The notes beneath the pieces were generated by a model. The model was not told where the DNA came from. It was given only the letters and a program-made list of their open reading frames with translations, and ran no database searches. Source: Variovorax paradoxus (lineage in GTDB: Bacteria > Pseudomonadota > Gammaproteobacteria > Burkholderiales > Burkholderiaceae_C). Taken from it: a DNA stretch of 64,000 nucleotides. Positions 37,391-46,454 of this stretch are shown here, piece after piece. Position numbers and translations under genes: made by a program. The number at the start of each line of letters is the position of its first letter. Within the stretch, counting starts at the first letter, position 1. The stretch spans positions 3,024,001 to 3,088,000 of the forward strand of contig NZ_LR743507.1 of NCBI RefSeq assembly GCF_902712855.1, given 5' to 3'.

Positions 37391-38243
37391 TCAGTTCTTC
37401 TGGCGCCACTGCTCGCGCCAGAGCCTTTCGAGCTGCGGCGCCAGCGCGGGCGGCGGCGCGCCGACCAGCTTGTTGCGCCCGTCGCGCTGCACCAGCCCGT
37501 AGATGCCGCCGGAGCCCTGGTCGTAGAGCGCGATGGCGTTGTTGTCGTGGCAGTCGTGCGGCTTGCAGAAGGCGTGCAGCAGGTAGCGGGTGCCGTCCAC
37601 CGTGACCCATTGCGGCTCGGGCGCCGGGCCCTCGCGGCGCACCAGCCAGCGGTCGGTCTCGCGCGGGCCCAGCGCCTTGAGCCACGCCTTCTGCATGGCC
37701 GGGCCCTGCGCGAGCGCGGCGGCTGCCGGTGGGCGGCGCCGGCGCCCTGGCGGCGGGCTGGACTTCGCCGGACGGCGGCGCCGCACGCGCGGCACCGTCG
37801 CAGCGCCAGTAGCGCAGTTTCATCATGTCGGGACCGAGCTGGCCGGCGACCGGCTTGTCGGCGTCGAGCGTGACCGACTGGCCGCGCGCGTCGCGGTAGA
37901 CGAGGAAGGTCATGGCGCCGGCCTTGCCGACCTCGCTCATCAGCGCCACGTCGAATCCGGCGGGCGGCGGGCTGTTGCCGAAGAAGCTGTAGGCGGTCTG
38001 CGGCGCGCGGCCGACCACGCGGCGCTTGCCGCTCTCGGCGATCAGGGCGTCCTGGCGCACCTGCAGCGTGGGTGCGCCGGCGTCGCCGCACGCGGTCGAC
38101 CAGCGCCCGCCATAGAGCGCCATGGCGTCGGGCGCGAGGCCGCCGGCGGGCTGCGCCCATGCCGCAGCGGGGGTCGCCGCGAACGTGGCCGCGAACAGCA
38201 GGGCTGCGGCGGTGGAGAGGCTGTGCTTCGTCTGTGTCGTCAT
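37391..38243 (-). pseudogene. Ivy-type lysozyme inhibitor, frameshifted
   Basis: The gene starts at ATG 38243 with a signal peptide ending near AAAWAQ, then a domain with two or three cysteines (WSTACGDAG, LRYWRCDG). After a Pro/Ala linker (PPTGS, near 37728) the frame must shift to continue as ALAQGPAMQKAWLKALGPRE and the Ivy hallmark FCKPHDCHDNN, ending WRQKN at 37391. One extra nucleotide (or two missing) somewhere in 37700-37740 splits it; the run there is extremely GC-rich. Ivy proteins sit in the periplasm and block C-type lysozyme with the CKPHDC loop. It may be a sequencing error or true decay. Intact length would be about 283 residues. Confidence 0.75.
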
Positions 38244-38253
38244 TCTTCGGATG

Positions 38254-38901
38254 TCATGCGGCCTTGGGTGCGGGCGTCTTGGGCTTGTAGCTGCAGAAAG
38301 TGTGCACCGCGCATTCCCAGCATCGCGGCTTGCGGGCCACGCAGATGTAGCGCCCGTGCAGGATCAGCCAGTGGTGCGCGTGCAGGCGGTATTCCTTCGG
38401 AACACGCTTCTCGAGCTTCAGTTCCACCTCGAGCGGCGTCTTGCCCGGCGCCAGGCCGGTGCGGTTGCCCACGCGGAAGATGTGCGTGTCGACCGCGATC
38501 GTCGCCTCGCCGAACGCCACGTTCAGCACCACGTTCGCCGTCTTTCGACCGACGCCGGGCAGCGCCTCGAGCTCGGCGCGGCTGCGCGGCACCTCGCCGC
38601 CGTGCAGCTCCACCAGCATGCGGCAGGCCTCGATCAGGTGCTTTGCCTTGCTGCGGTACAGGCCGATCGTCTTGATGTATTCCTCCAGCCCCTCCACGCC
38701 CAGGTCGAGGATGGCCTGCGGCGTGTTCGCCACCGGAAACAGCCTGCGCGTGGCCTTGTTCACGCCCACGTCGGTGGCCTGTGCCGAGAGCAGCACCGCG
38801 GCCAGCAGTTCGAAGGGCGTGCCGTATTCGAGCTCGGTCTTCGGCTCCGGGTTGGCCGCCTGCAGCGTGGCGAAGAAGAGGGGGATGTTTTCTTTTTTCA
38901 T
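38254..38901 (-). CDS. nth: Endonuclease III
   Basis: A protein of 215 residues. The HhH-GPD fold has the catalytic lysine in LPGVGRKTANVVLN near 112-125 and the catalytic aspartate in VDTHIFRV near 137. The C-terminal 4Fe-4S cluster has correct spacing, C-x6-C-x2-C-x5-C, in CVARKPRCWECAVHTFC. It removes oxidised pyrimidines and nicks abasic sites. The start ATG 38901 overlaps the stop of the upstream XRE gene by 4 nt, so the two are translationally linked. Confidence 0.96.
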   Translation of the reverse strand: MKKENIPLFFATLQAANPEPKTELEYGTPFELLAAVLLSAQATDVGVNKATRRLFPVANTPQAILDLGVEGLEEYIKTIGLYRSKAKHLIEACRMLVELHGGEVPRSRAELEALPGVGRKTANVVLNVAFGEATIAVDTHIFRVGNRTGLAPGKTPLEVELKLEKRVPKEYRLHAHHWLILHGRYICVARKPRCWECAVHTFCSYKPKTPAPKAA

Positions 38902-39194
38902 GGGGCGGGGCCGGAGCCTCCGGGTTCTCGTCGGTGTGGTCTGGTGTCCGCCGGCGCAGAGGGCGCCAGGCGCGGTTCCGTGGGTGTCGCGAGCAGCAGC
39001 CTGGCATCGAGGGCATGCAGCACCTCGAGCAACTGCGCCACGCTCACCACGCCCGGGTTCTTCTCGATGTCCGCCATCCGGGTCTGCTTGACGCCCAGTC
39101 GCAGCCCCAGTTGGGCCTGCGTCAGGTGATGCGTCTTGCGCAGGGCCTTGAGGTGGGCCGAGAGCTCTGCCGCCGAATCGATATCGATGTTCAT
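38898..39194 (-). CDS. XRE-family HTH regulator (HipB-like)
   Basis: A 98-residue protein from ATG 39194, which has AGGAGG 8 nt upstream. The Cro/C1 HTH spans about 12-65 with LRKTHHLTQAQLGLRLGVKQ and TRMADIEKNPGVVSVAQLLE. The C-terminal 30 residues are Pro/Arg-rich and probably disordered. It resembles HipB antitoxins, but no HipA-type partner is present; instead it overlaps nth. It may repress its own promoter at the palindrome 39251-39268. Confidence 0.85.
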   Translation of the reverse strand: MNIDIDSAAELSAHLKALRKTHHLTQAQLGLRLGVKQTRMADIEKNPGVVSVAQLLEVLHALDARLLLATPTEPRLAPSAPADTRPHRREPGGSGPAP

Positions 39195-39250
39195 CGCATG
39201 AACCTCCTCGCGTCGACCACAAAAACCGCCTTGCAACGGTATGCGCAATA

Positions 39251-39268
39251 TATCGTCGAAAGACAATA
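39251..39268. promoter_or_regulatory. Candidate autoregulatory operator of the XRE gene
   Basis: TATCGTC-GAAA-GACAATA is an inverted repeat with six of seven paired positions, 57 nt upstream of the XRE start. It is in an AT-richer patch (AATATATCG) that would hold the promoter. HipB-like proteins bind short palindromes in exactly this position. It also lies between the divergent XRE and aminotransferase genes and could affect both. Confidence 0.45.
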
Positions 39269-39334
39269 AGCCCACGCAGCTTTCCTGCCCGCCGCTTTCG
39301 CGACAATGGCGGCCCAGAAAGAGAGAGCCACATC

Positions 39335-40522
39335 ATGCAATTCGCCTCCCGCCTCGACAACGTCGAAACCTCCGCCATCCGCGAACTCTTCAAGCTGCTG
39401 GGCAAGCCCGGCATCATCAGCTTTGCTGGCGGCTTTCCCGACAGCGCGATGTTCGACGTCGAGGGCCTCAAGGAAGCGAGCCAGAAGGCGCTGGGCGAAG
39501 AGGCAGGCGGTGCGCTGCAGTACGGCGCCACCGAAGGCTACGAGCCGCTGCGCACGCAGCTCTCGGCCTTCATGAAGACCAAGGGCGTCGAGGTCGACCC
39601 CAGCGGCCTGATCGTCACCACCGGCAGCCAGCAGGCGCTCGACCTGCTCGGCAAGACCATGATCTCGCCCGGCGACAAGGTGATCGTCGAGGGCCCGACC
39701 TTCCTGGCAACCATCCAGTGCTTCCGCCTGTACGGCGCGCAGCTCATCAGCGCGCCCATCGACGCCAACGGCGTGAAGACCGACGAGCTCGAGAAGCTCA
39801 TCGCCGAGCACAAGCCCAAGTTCGTCTACCTGATTCCCACCTTCGGCAATCCCAGCGGCGCCATGCTGAGCCTTGAGCGTCGCAAGAAGGTGCTGGAACT
39901 GGCTGTGAAGTACCAGACGCTGATCGTGGAGGACGACCCGTACGGCGACCTGTACTTCGGCGAAGCGCCGCCGCCGTCGATCATGTCCCTGAGCAAGGAC
40001 GTGCCCGGCAGCCGCGAACTCATCGCGCACTGCGGCAGCCTGAGCAAGGTGCTCAGCCCCGGCCTGCGCATCGGCTGGATGATCGCCCCGCCCGAACTGC
40101 TGGCCAAGGCCACCATGTGCAAGCAGTTCAGCGACGCGCACACCAGCACCTTCTCGCAGGCCACCGCCGCGCAATACCTCAAGAGCGGCCGCATGCCGGC
40201 CACGCTGGCGCACGTGCGCGAGGTGTACGGCCAGCGCGCCCGGGCCATGGGCGACGCGCTCAAGCGCGAACTGGGCGACGCGGTGAGCTTCACCCAGCCC
40301 AACGGCGGCCTGTTCTTCTGGGCGCGCCTGACGGGTGCCAACGGCAAGCTGGCCGACGCCAACGAACTGGCGAAGCGCGCCATCGAGAAGCTCGTGGCCT
40401 TCGTGCCCGGCGCGCCGTTCTATGCGGAGAACCCCGACGTGGCCACGCTGCGCCTGAGCTTCGCCACCGCCGACGTGGCGAAGATCGAAGAGGGCGTGAA
40501 GCGCCTGGGCCAGGCGCTCTGA
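39335..40522 (+). CDS. PLP-dependent aminotransferase, class I/II (LysN/2-aminoadipate-like)
   Basis: A protein of 395 residues. It has IISFAGGFPDSAMF near the start, GALQYGATEGYEPLR, a PTFGNPSGAMLS substrate-side loop, VEDDPYGDLYF, and the PLP lysine in SLSKVLSPGLRIGW near residue 235. Close relatives include LysN-type 2-aminoadipate and broad-range branched/aromatic aminotransferases, so the exact substrate is open. It is preceded by AAGAGAGAG, a moderate ribosome binding site. Confidence 0.9.
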   Translation: MQFASRLDNVETSAIRELFKLLGKPGIISFAGGFPDSAMFDVEGLKEASQKALGEEAGGALQYGATEGYEPLRTQLSAFMKTKGVEVDPSGLIVTTGSQQALDLLGKTMISPGDKVIVEGPTFLATIQCFRLYGAQLISAPIDANGVKTDELEKLIAEHKPKFVYLIPTFGNPSGAMLSLERRKKVLELAVKYQTLIVEDDPYGDLYFGEAPPPSIMSLSKDVPGSRELIAHCGSLSKVLSPGLRIGWMIAPPELLAKATMCKQFSDAHTSTFSQATAAQYLKSGRMPATLAHVREVYGQRARAMGDALKRELGDAVSFTQPNGGLFFWARLTGANGKLADANELAKRAIEKLVAFVPGAPFYAENPDVATLRLSFATADVAKIEEGVKRLGQAL

Positions 40523-40531
40523 CGCTTCAGG

Positions 40532-40759
40532 TCAGGGCGAGCGGTGCAGCCGCGGGGCTGCGAGCAGGTCGAGGTTGTCGGAAATGGCCGCATCCACGTT
40601 GGGATAGCGGCCTTTCATCTTCGAGAGCGTCATGATGGTCTGCAGCGCCTTCAGGTCCTTGACCGAGGGCGCGACCTTGATCTGCGCGATGGCGGCCGCC
40701 GCGTTGCCTCCGTTGACCAATGCCATCACCTTGCTTGCCCAGTCGTTCGCGCGCGCCAT
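40532..40759 (-). CDS. Small conserved-looking hypothetical protein
   Basis: A 75-residue protein from ATG 40759, preceded by CAGGTGAAGAC. It reads MARANDWASKVMALVNGG and then repeats helix-forming stretches (AAAIAQIKVAPS, VKDLKALQTIM). I do not recognise a family. It is convergent with the aminotransferase gene (9-nt gap) and divergent from the DUF6172 gene. The good ribosome binding site and balanced composition support a real gene. Confidence 0.65.
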   Translation of the reverse strand: MARANDWASKVMALVNGGNAAAAIAQIKVAPSVKDLKALQTIMTLSKMKGRYPNVDAAISDNLDLLAAPRLHRSP

Positions 40760-40828
40760 GTCTTCACCTGTTGTCCGTTGAATGCGCCGACTGTACACAG
40801 CGGCGCAATGAGGGCGTTACGATCACCC

Positions 40829-41164
40829 ATGAGAAAAACCTTTCAGCTTCAGGTCGAGGGCAAGCACCCCGACCGTCTCCTCGAAGCCATCAAGCACGAG
40901 ATCCGCAAGTACATCAAGCGCGAACGCCGCCGCGAACTGCCCGAAGGCGCGGACTTCTGGGACTTCGACTGCAGGTTCGGCGCCGCCGAAGACAGCGCGG
41001 AAGTCATTCACCTCTCGGCCATCACCGGCCTCATCGACGGCGTCGTGAAAGAGGGCGGCAAGCAGTTCTACATCGAGATCCTTGCCAGGCCCGCCAAGCG
41101 CCAGCCGCGCCCGGCAGGTGAAGCCGCTCCCCGCGGCGCGTCGGGCGACGCCGAAGAAAACTGA
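40829..41164 (+). CDS. DUF6172 family protein
   Basis: A 111-residue basic protein starting MRKTFQLQVEGKHPDRLLEA. Its core IKHEIRKYIKRERRRELPEG and ADFWDFDCRFG matches what I know as DUF6172, a small family of unknown function in beta- and gammaproteobacteria. The C-terminal 25 residues are Pro/Ala-rich. Possible nucleic-acid binding is only a guess from the basic helix. It is convergent with the Ldh-type gene (6-nt gap). Confidence 0.8.
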   Translation: MRKTFQLQVEGKHPDRLLEAIKHEIRKYIKRERRRELPEGADFWDFDCRFGAAEDSAEVIHLSAITGLIDGVVKEGGKQFYIEILARPAKRQPRPAGEAAPRGASGDAEEN

Positions 41165-41170
41165 CCTTCG

Positions 41171-42250
41171 TCAGGCCAGCGCCTGCGCCAGCCGCAGGCC
41201 ATGCCGCTGCTCTGCGTCCTGCAGCGAACGCGCGATCGACGGGTGCAGCCGCACCCCGTTACTCGACTGCGCTTCCCGACGCTTCAATCCGCCTTCGCCC
41301 GGCAGCCGCACAGGCTTGCCCGGGTCGATGGGCACGTTGCCACGGCACTGCGCCGCCACGTGGTCCATCTGGCGCAGGAAGGCGTCCTTGCCGCCGAAGG
41401 CGTTCAGGTCGTGCAGCGTGACGTGCACGGTGGCGCCCCAGCCTTCTGGCGCATCGGCCCGGCCGTGGCCCGCCAGGCCGGCGGTGAGGGTTTCGACCAG
41501 CAGTGCCATGCCGTAGCCCTTGTGGCCGTGGCTCAGGCCGCCCACCGGCAGCAGCGTGCCGGGCGGCTGGTCGAACAGCACCTGCGGATTGTTCGAGGGC
41601 TTGCCGGTGGCGTCGATCAGCCACTCTTCGGCGAAGGTCTCGCCGGCGGCGCGCTTGCGGTTGCTCATGCCGTTGGTGGTGATGGAGGCCGAGATGTCGA
41701 CCATCACGCCACCCTGCGAGAGCGGGAACCCCATGGCCAGCGGATTGGGCGTGAACACCGCCTGCGTGCCGCCGAAGGGCGCGACGCTCGCGGTGTTCGG
41801 ATCGGAGCAGGCCAGCAGCATGAGCATGTCTTCCTGCAGCGCGCGCAGCATGTAGACCGCGAGGCAGGCGATGTGGTGGCTGCGGCGAATCACGAGCGAC
41901 GCAGTGCCCAGTTCGCGCGCGCGCGGCACCAGCAGGTCCATGCCCTGTTCCATGAGCCACGGGCCGGGCAGGCGCCTGCCGTCCCACAGCACCGCTGCAG
42001 GGCGGTCGGACAGCACCTCGGGGGCGCCGTCATGCGCCATGCCGCCCGACTCCAGTTCCTTCACGTACCCGGCCAGCAGCGCGAGGCCGTGGGTGTCGTG
42101 GCCCAGCAGATCGCCCTCGACCAGCGTGCGGGCGACCGCCGCGGCCTTCGGCGCAGCGAGCCCGGCCTTCTGCAGCAGCGCATCGGCATAGGCGACGAGC
42201 GCATCGGCGCGGTAAAGAAGGGAAGGGGCATCGCCTGCGGCATCGGTCAT
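41171..42250 (-). CDS. Ldh-family malate/L-lactate-type dehydrogenase
   Basis: A protein of 359 residues of the YlbC/YbiC/ComC group, a non-Rossmann NAD(P)-dependent 2-hydroxyacid dehydrogenase fold. Motifs: LVEGDLLGHDTHGLALL with the conserved His, VIRRSHHIACLA, NTASVAPFGGTQAVFTPNP, and GLSHGHKGYGMALLVE. Substrate unknown (malate, sulfolactate, ureidoglycolate and others in the family). The start ATG overlaps the serB stop as ATGA, so mfd-serB-ldh form one minus-strand unit. Confidence 0.88.
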   Translation of the reverse strand: MTDAAGDAPSLLYRADALVAYADALLQKAGLAAPKAAAVARTLVEGDLLGHDTHGLALLAGYVKELESGGMAHDGAPEVLSDRPAAVLWDGRRLPGPWLMEQGMDLLVPRARELGTASLVIRRSHHIACLAVYMLRALQEDMLMLLACSDPNTASVAPFGGTQAVFTPNPLAMGFPLSQGGVMVDISASITTNGMSNRKRAAGETFAEEWLIDATGKPSNNPQVLFDQPPGTLLPVGGLSHGHKGYGMALLVETLTAGLAGHGRADAPEGWGATVHVTLHDLNAFGGKDAFLRQMDHVAAQCRGNVPIDPGKPVRLPGEGGLKRREAQSSNGVRLHPSIARSLQDAEQRHGLRLAQALA

Positions 42251-42957
42251 TTCAGGATCTCCAGCACGCGGTCGAGCCCGCCTTCGTTGATGGCCACCAT
42301 GGCCTGTTCGCGCACCTTCGGTTTGGCGTGATAGGCCACCGAGAGGCCTGCTTCGCCCATCATCGGCAGGTCGTTGGCGCCGTCGCCGACGGCGATGGTC
42401 TCCTGCGGCGAGATGCCCATGAGCGAGGCCACCTCGAGCAGCGTGCGGCGCTTCTCGGCGCCGTCGCAGATGTCGCCCCAGGTCTGGGTGACGACCTCGC
42501 CGGTGAGCTTGCCGCCGGCCTCGTCGAGCAGGTTGGAGCGCGCGAAGTCGATGCCCAGGCGCTCCTTCACGCGGTTCGCGAAGAAGGTGAATCCGCCCGA
42601 CACCAGCAGCACCTTGAGGCCCGCCGCCTTGCAGGCAGCGACCAGTTCGGCCGCACCGGGGTTGAGCTTGAGCCGTTCGTCGTACACCTGCTGCAGGGCC
42701 TCGACCGGAACGCCCTGGAGCAGCGCCACGCGGCGGCGCAGGCTTTCCTTGAAGTCCTTGATCTCGCCGCGCATCGTGGCCTCGGTGATGGCCGCCACCT
42801 CGGCCTTCTTGCCGACGGCGTCGGCGATCTCGTCGATGCACTCGATGTTGATGAGCGTCGAGTCCATGTCGAACGCGATCAGCTTGAAATCGGCGAGCTT
42901 CAGCGGCGGCTTCACGCGCTGCAGGACGAGACCGGGCGAAATTTCTGTGGCGCTCAT
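42247..42957 (-). CDS. serB: Phosphoserine phosphatase SerB
   Basis: A protein of 236 residues of the HAD superfamily. Motif I FDMDSTLINIECIDEIAD near 28-45 has both catalytic aspartates; motif II is LLVSGGFTFF, and motif IV AVGDGANDLPMMGEAGLSVA. It lacks the N-terminal ACT-like region of longer SerB proteins. It performs the last step of serine synthesis. It overlaps the mfd stop by 4 nt and the Ldh start by 4 nt. Confidence 0.94.
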   Translation of the reverse strand: MSATEISPGLVLQRVKPPLKLADFKLIAFDMDSTLINIECIDEIADAVGKKAEVAAITEATMRGEIKDFKESLRRRVALLQGVPVEALQQVYDERLKLNPGAAELVAACKAAGLKVLLVSGGFTFFANRVKERLGIDFARSNLLDEAGGKLTGEVVTQTWGDICDGAEKRRTLLEVASLMGISPQETIAVGDGANDLPMMGEAGLSVAYHAKPKVREQAMVAINEGGLDRVLEILK

Positions 42958-45900
42958 GCGGGGGAGGTTTCCTTGACGAGGGGTTGTCCGAGGCTGCGCA
43001 ACACGTCGCGCACCATCTGGGCACGCTCCTTCGGCTCCTTGAGTTCGCGCTCGATGCGGAGCTTCTCGTTGCCAGCGAGCTTGATGTGCTTGTTCTTCTG
43101 CACCAGCTGGATGATGGCCATGCCGTCGACCGGCGCGTCCTTCCTGAAGGTGATGTTGATGATGCCGGGCGCGGCATCGACCTTGATCACGCCGTAGGGC
43201 CGCGCCAGCACGCGCAGGCGGTGCGTGTCGATCAGCGTCTGCGCCTGCGGCGGCAGCTTGCCGAAGCGGTCGACGATTTCCTCGAGCAGCGTGTCGATCT
43301 GGTCGGGCGTCTTCGCGGTGGCCAGTTTCTTGTAGAACGACAGGCGCAGGTGCACGTCGCCGCAGTAGTCGTCGGGCAGCAGGGCGGGGGCGTGCAGGTT
43401 GATCTCGGTGGTGACCGACAGCGGCGCCAGCAGGTCGGGCTCCTGCCCGGCCTTGAGCGAACGCACAGCCTCGCTGAGCATCTCGTTGTAGAGCTGGAAG
43501 CCGATCTCCATCATGTTGCCGCTCTGGTTCTCGCCGAGCACCTCGCCGGTGCCGCGGATTTCCAGGTCGTGCATCGCGAGGTAGAAGCCCGAGCCCAGCT
43601 CTTCCATCTGCTGGATGGCATCCAGGCGCTGGGCCGCCTGCTTGGTGAGGCCTTCGGTGTCCGGCACCATGAGGTAGGCATAGGCCTGGTGGTGGGAGCG
43701 TCCGACGCGGCCGCGCAGCTGGTGCAGCTGCGCGAGGCCGAACTTGTCGGCGCGGCTCATCACGATGGTGTTGGCCGTCGGCACGTCGATGCCGGTCTCG
43801 ATGATGGTCGAGCACAGCAGCATGTTGTAGCGCTGCGCCACGAAGTCGCGCATGACGCGCTCCAGCTCGCGCTCGGGCATCTGGCCGTGGGCCACGGCGA
43901 TGCGCGCCTCGGGCAATATCTCCTCGAGCTTCTGGCGGCGGTTCTCGATGGTCTCGACCTCGTTGTGCAGGAAGTACACCTGCCCGCCGCGCTTCAACTC
44001 GCGCAGCACGGCCTCGCGGATCACGCCGGTGCCTTCGTTGCGCACGAAGGTCTTGATGGCCAGGCGCCGCTGCGGCGCGGTGGCGATCACGCTCAGATCG
44101 CGCAGGCCTTCGAGCGCCATGCCCAGCGTGCGCGGAATGGGCGTGGCGGTGAGTGTGAGCACGTCGACCTCGGCGCGCATCGCCTTCATCGCCTCCTTGT
44201 GGCGCACGCCGAAACGGTGCTCCTCGTCGATGATGAGCAGGCCCAGGTTCTTGAACTTGACCGATTGCGACAGCAGCTTGTGCGTGCCGACCACGATGTC
44301 GACCTGGCCCTCGGCCAGCCCCTTGGCGGCGGCGGTGATTTCCTTGGCCGAACGGAAGCGGCTCATTTCCGCAACCTTGACCGGCCACTTGGCGAAGCGG
44401 TCGACCAGCGTCTGGTAGTGCTGCTCGGCCAGCAGCGTGGTGGGCGCGAGAAACGCGACCTGCTTGCCGCCGGTGACGGCGATGAACGCGGCGCGCAACG
44501 CGACCTCGGTCTTGCCGAAGCCCACGTCGCCGCACACGAGGCGGTCCATGGGCTGCGGCGAGATCATGTCCTGCACCACGGCATGGATGGCCGCCTTCTG
44601 GTCGGCGGTTTCCTGGAAGCCGAAGTCGTTGGCGAACACCTCGTAGTCGGCCGGCGAATAGCGGAAGGCATGGCCCTCGCGCGCTGCGCGGCGGGCGTAG
44701 ATGTTGAGCAGCTCGGCGGCCGAGTCGCGCACCTGCTCGGCGGCCTTGCGCTTGGCCTTTTCCCACTGGCCGGAGCCCAGCTTGTGCAGCGGCGCCTCGT
44801 CGGCGCTGACGCCGGTATAGCGGCTGATCTGGTGCAACTGCGACACCGGCACGTAGAGCGTGGCCTTGTCGGCGTACTCCAGGTGCAACATTTCCTGCAG
44901 CAGCGGCTTGCCCTCGGCGTCGGTGCCCTGGCCGAGGTCCATGTGGATCAGCCCGCGGTAGCGGCCGATGCCGTGCGCCGTGTGAACCACCGGATCGCCC
45001 ACGTTGAGCTCCGACAGGTCCTTGATGAGCGCCTCGACGTCGCTGACCTGCTCCTGCTTCTTGTTGCGCCGGCGCGTGGTGGGCGCGGTGGCGAACAGCT
45101 CGGTCTCGGTGACGAGGTCGATGGCCTGTTCGCGCCAGGCGAAGCCCGAGGCCAGCGCGGCGGTGGCAATGCCGATCTTCTCGTCGGCGGCAGCTTCGAA
45201 CTCGGCCAGCGAATCGAAGGCCGGCGGGCTCACGCCGCTGGCGCGCAGGAAGTCGAGCAGGCTCTCGCGGCGGCCGTCGCTTTCGGCAATCAGCAGCACC
45301 CGGTGCGGCGTGGACGCGATGTGCGCCTTCAGGCCGACCAGCGGATCTTCGGCGCCGCGCACGACGGCGAAGGGCGGCAGCCTGTCGAATTCGGCGTAGG
45401 GCGCGTCGGTGGCGATGTCGCCCCGGATCGCCAGTTGCGAATGCGGCTTGGCGCGCTGGTAGAACTGCTCGGCGCTCAGGAACAGCGCTTCGGGCGGCAG
45501 GGCGGGGCGCTCGGGGTCGCCGCGCACCAGCCGGTAGCGTTCGTTGGTGTCCTGCCAGAAATGCTGGAACGCGGGCTCGAGGTCGCCGTGCAGCACCACC
45601 GTGGCATCGGGGCCCAGGTAGTCGAACACGGTGGCCGTCTCGTCGAAGAACAGCGGCAGGTAGTACTCGATGCCGGCCGTGGCCACGCCGTTGCCCATGT
45701 CCTTGTAGATGCGGCTCTTGGTCGGATCGCCCTCGAGCAGTTCGCGCCAGCGGCTGCGGAAGCGCCCGCGCGCATCGTCGTCCATCGGGAACTCGCGGCC
45801 CGGCAGCAGGCGCACCTCGGGCACGGGGTAGAGGCTGCGCTGGGTGTCGGGGTCGAAGGTGCGGATCGAGTCGATCTCGTCGTCGAACAGGTCGACCCGG

Positions 45901-46436
45901 AACGGCACCAGCGAACCCATCGGGAACAGGTCGATCAGGCCGCCGCGCACCGCGTACTCGCCGGGGCTCACCACCTGCGTCACGTGGCTGTAGCCGGCCA
46001 GCGTGAGCTGCGCCTTGAGCTTCGATTCCTCCAGCTTCTGCTTGGCCTTGAAGTGGAAGGTGTAGCCGGCCAGGAAGGCCGGCGGCGCGAGCCGGTAGAG
46101 CGCGGTGGTGGCGGGCACCACCACCACGTCCGCCTCTTTCTGGCTGATGCGCCAGAGCGTGGCCAGGCGCTCGCTGATCAGGTCCTGGTGCGGCGAGAAG
46201 CTGTCGTAGGGCAGCGTTTCCCAGTCGGGGAACAGGGCGCAGCGCAGTTCGGGCGCGAAGAAGGCGATCTCGTCGATCAGCCGCTGCGCGTCGGTGGCGT
46301 CGGCCGTGAACATCGCCGTGGCGCGCCCCGCGGCTTTCTCGCGCATGGCCAGCTGCGCCAGCAGCAGTGCATCGGCCGACAAGGGAGGGCGCGGCAGCGT
46401 GAAGCGCTTGCCCGCCGTGAGGTGGGGGAGGTCCAT
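42954..46436 (-). CDS. mfd: Transcription-repair coupling factor Mfd
   Basis: A protein of 1160 residues, normal for Mfd. It has the UvrB-like N-terminal module (PDWETLPYDSFSPHQDLISE), the RNA-polymerase interacting domain starting around VGDPVVHTAHGIGRYRG, and the RecG-like motor: Walker A GDVGFGKTEVALRAAF, DEEH box, LTATPIPRTLGMAL, and QLRGRVGRSHHQAYAY. It displaces stalled RNA polymerase and recruits UvrA. ATG 46436 is followed by MDLPHLTAGKRF, which fits the family. Upstream in-frame codons lie in ispD antisense. Confidence 0.97.
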   Translation of the reverse strand: MDLPHLTAGKRFTLPRPPLSADALLLAQLAMREKAAGRATAMFTADATDAQRLIDEIAFFAPELRCALFPDWETLPYDSFSPHQDLISERLATLWRISQKEADVVVVPATTALYRLAPPAFLAGYTFHFKAKQKLEESKLKAQLTLAGYSHVTQVVSPGEYAVRGGLIDLFPMGSLVPFRVDLFDDEIDSIRTFDPDTQRSLYPVPEVRLLPGREFPMDDDARGRFRSRWRELLEGDPTKSRIYKDMGNGVATAGIEYYLPLFFDETATVFDYLGPDATVVLHGDLEPAFQHFWQDTNERYRLVRGDPERPALPPEALFLSAEQFYQRAKPHSQLAIRGDIATDAPYAEFDRLPPFAVVRGAEDPLVGLKAHIASTPHRVLLIAESDGRRESLLDFLRASGVSPPAFDSLAEFEAAADEKIGIATAALASGFAWREQAIDLVTETELFATAPTTRRRNKKQEQVSDVEALIKDLSELNVGDPVVHTAHGIGRYRGLIHMDLGQGTDAEGKPLLQEMLHLEYADKATLYVPVSQLHQISRYTGVSADEAPLHKLGSGQWEKAKRKAAEQVRDSAAELLNIYARRAAREGHAFRYSPADYEVFANDFGFQETADQKAAIHAVVQDMISPQPMDRLVCGDVGFGKTEVALRAAFIAVTGGKQVAFLAPTTLLAEQHYQTLVDRFAKWPVKVAEMSRFRSAKEITAAAKGLAEGQVDIVVGTHKLLSQSVKFKNLGLLIIDEEHRFGVRHKEAMKAMRAEVDVLTLTATPIPRTLGMALEGLRDLSVIATAPQRRLAIKTFVRNEGTGVIREAVLRELKRGGQVYFLHNEVETIENRRQKLEEILPEARIAVAHGQMPERELERVMRDFVAQRYNMLLCSTIIETGIDVPTANTIVMSRADKFGLAQLHQLRGRVGRSHHQAYAYLMVPDTEGLTKQAAQRLDAIQQMEELGSGFYLAMHDLEIRGTGEVLGENQSGNMMEIGFQLYNEMLSEAVRSLKAGQEPDLLAPLSVTTEINLHAPALLPDDYCGDVHLRLSFYKKLATAKTPDQIDTLLEEIVDRFGKLPPQAQTLIDTHRLRVLARPYGVIKVDAAPGIINITFRKDAPVDGMAIIQLVQKNKHIKLAGNEKLRIERELKEPKERAQMVRDVLRSLGQPLVKETSPA

Positions 46437-46454
46437 GGGCTTTGAAAATGCACA

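Noticed and set aside
37391..37795. An independent small gene starting at ATG 37795 for the Ivy domain
   Set aside because: Its first 30 residues are an Arg/Pro-rich out-of-frame reading with no signal peptide, while an exported N-terminus exists upstream in another frame. A frameshift in one gene is simpler.
42984..46445. A plus-strand open frame of over 1100 codons opposite mfd
   Set aside because: Antisense shadow of the strongly conserved mfd frame; its translation is low-complexity with no motif.
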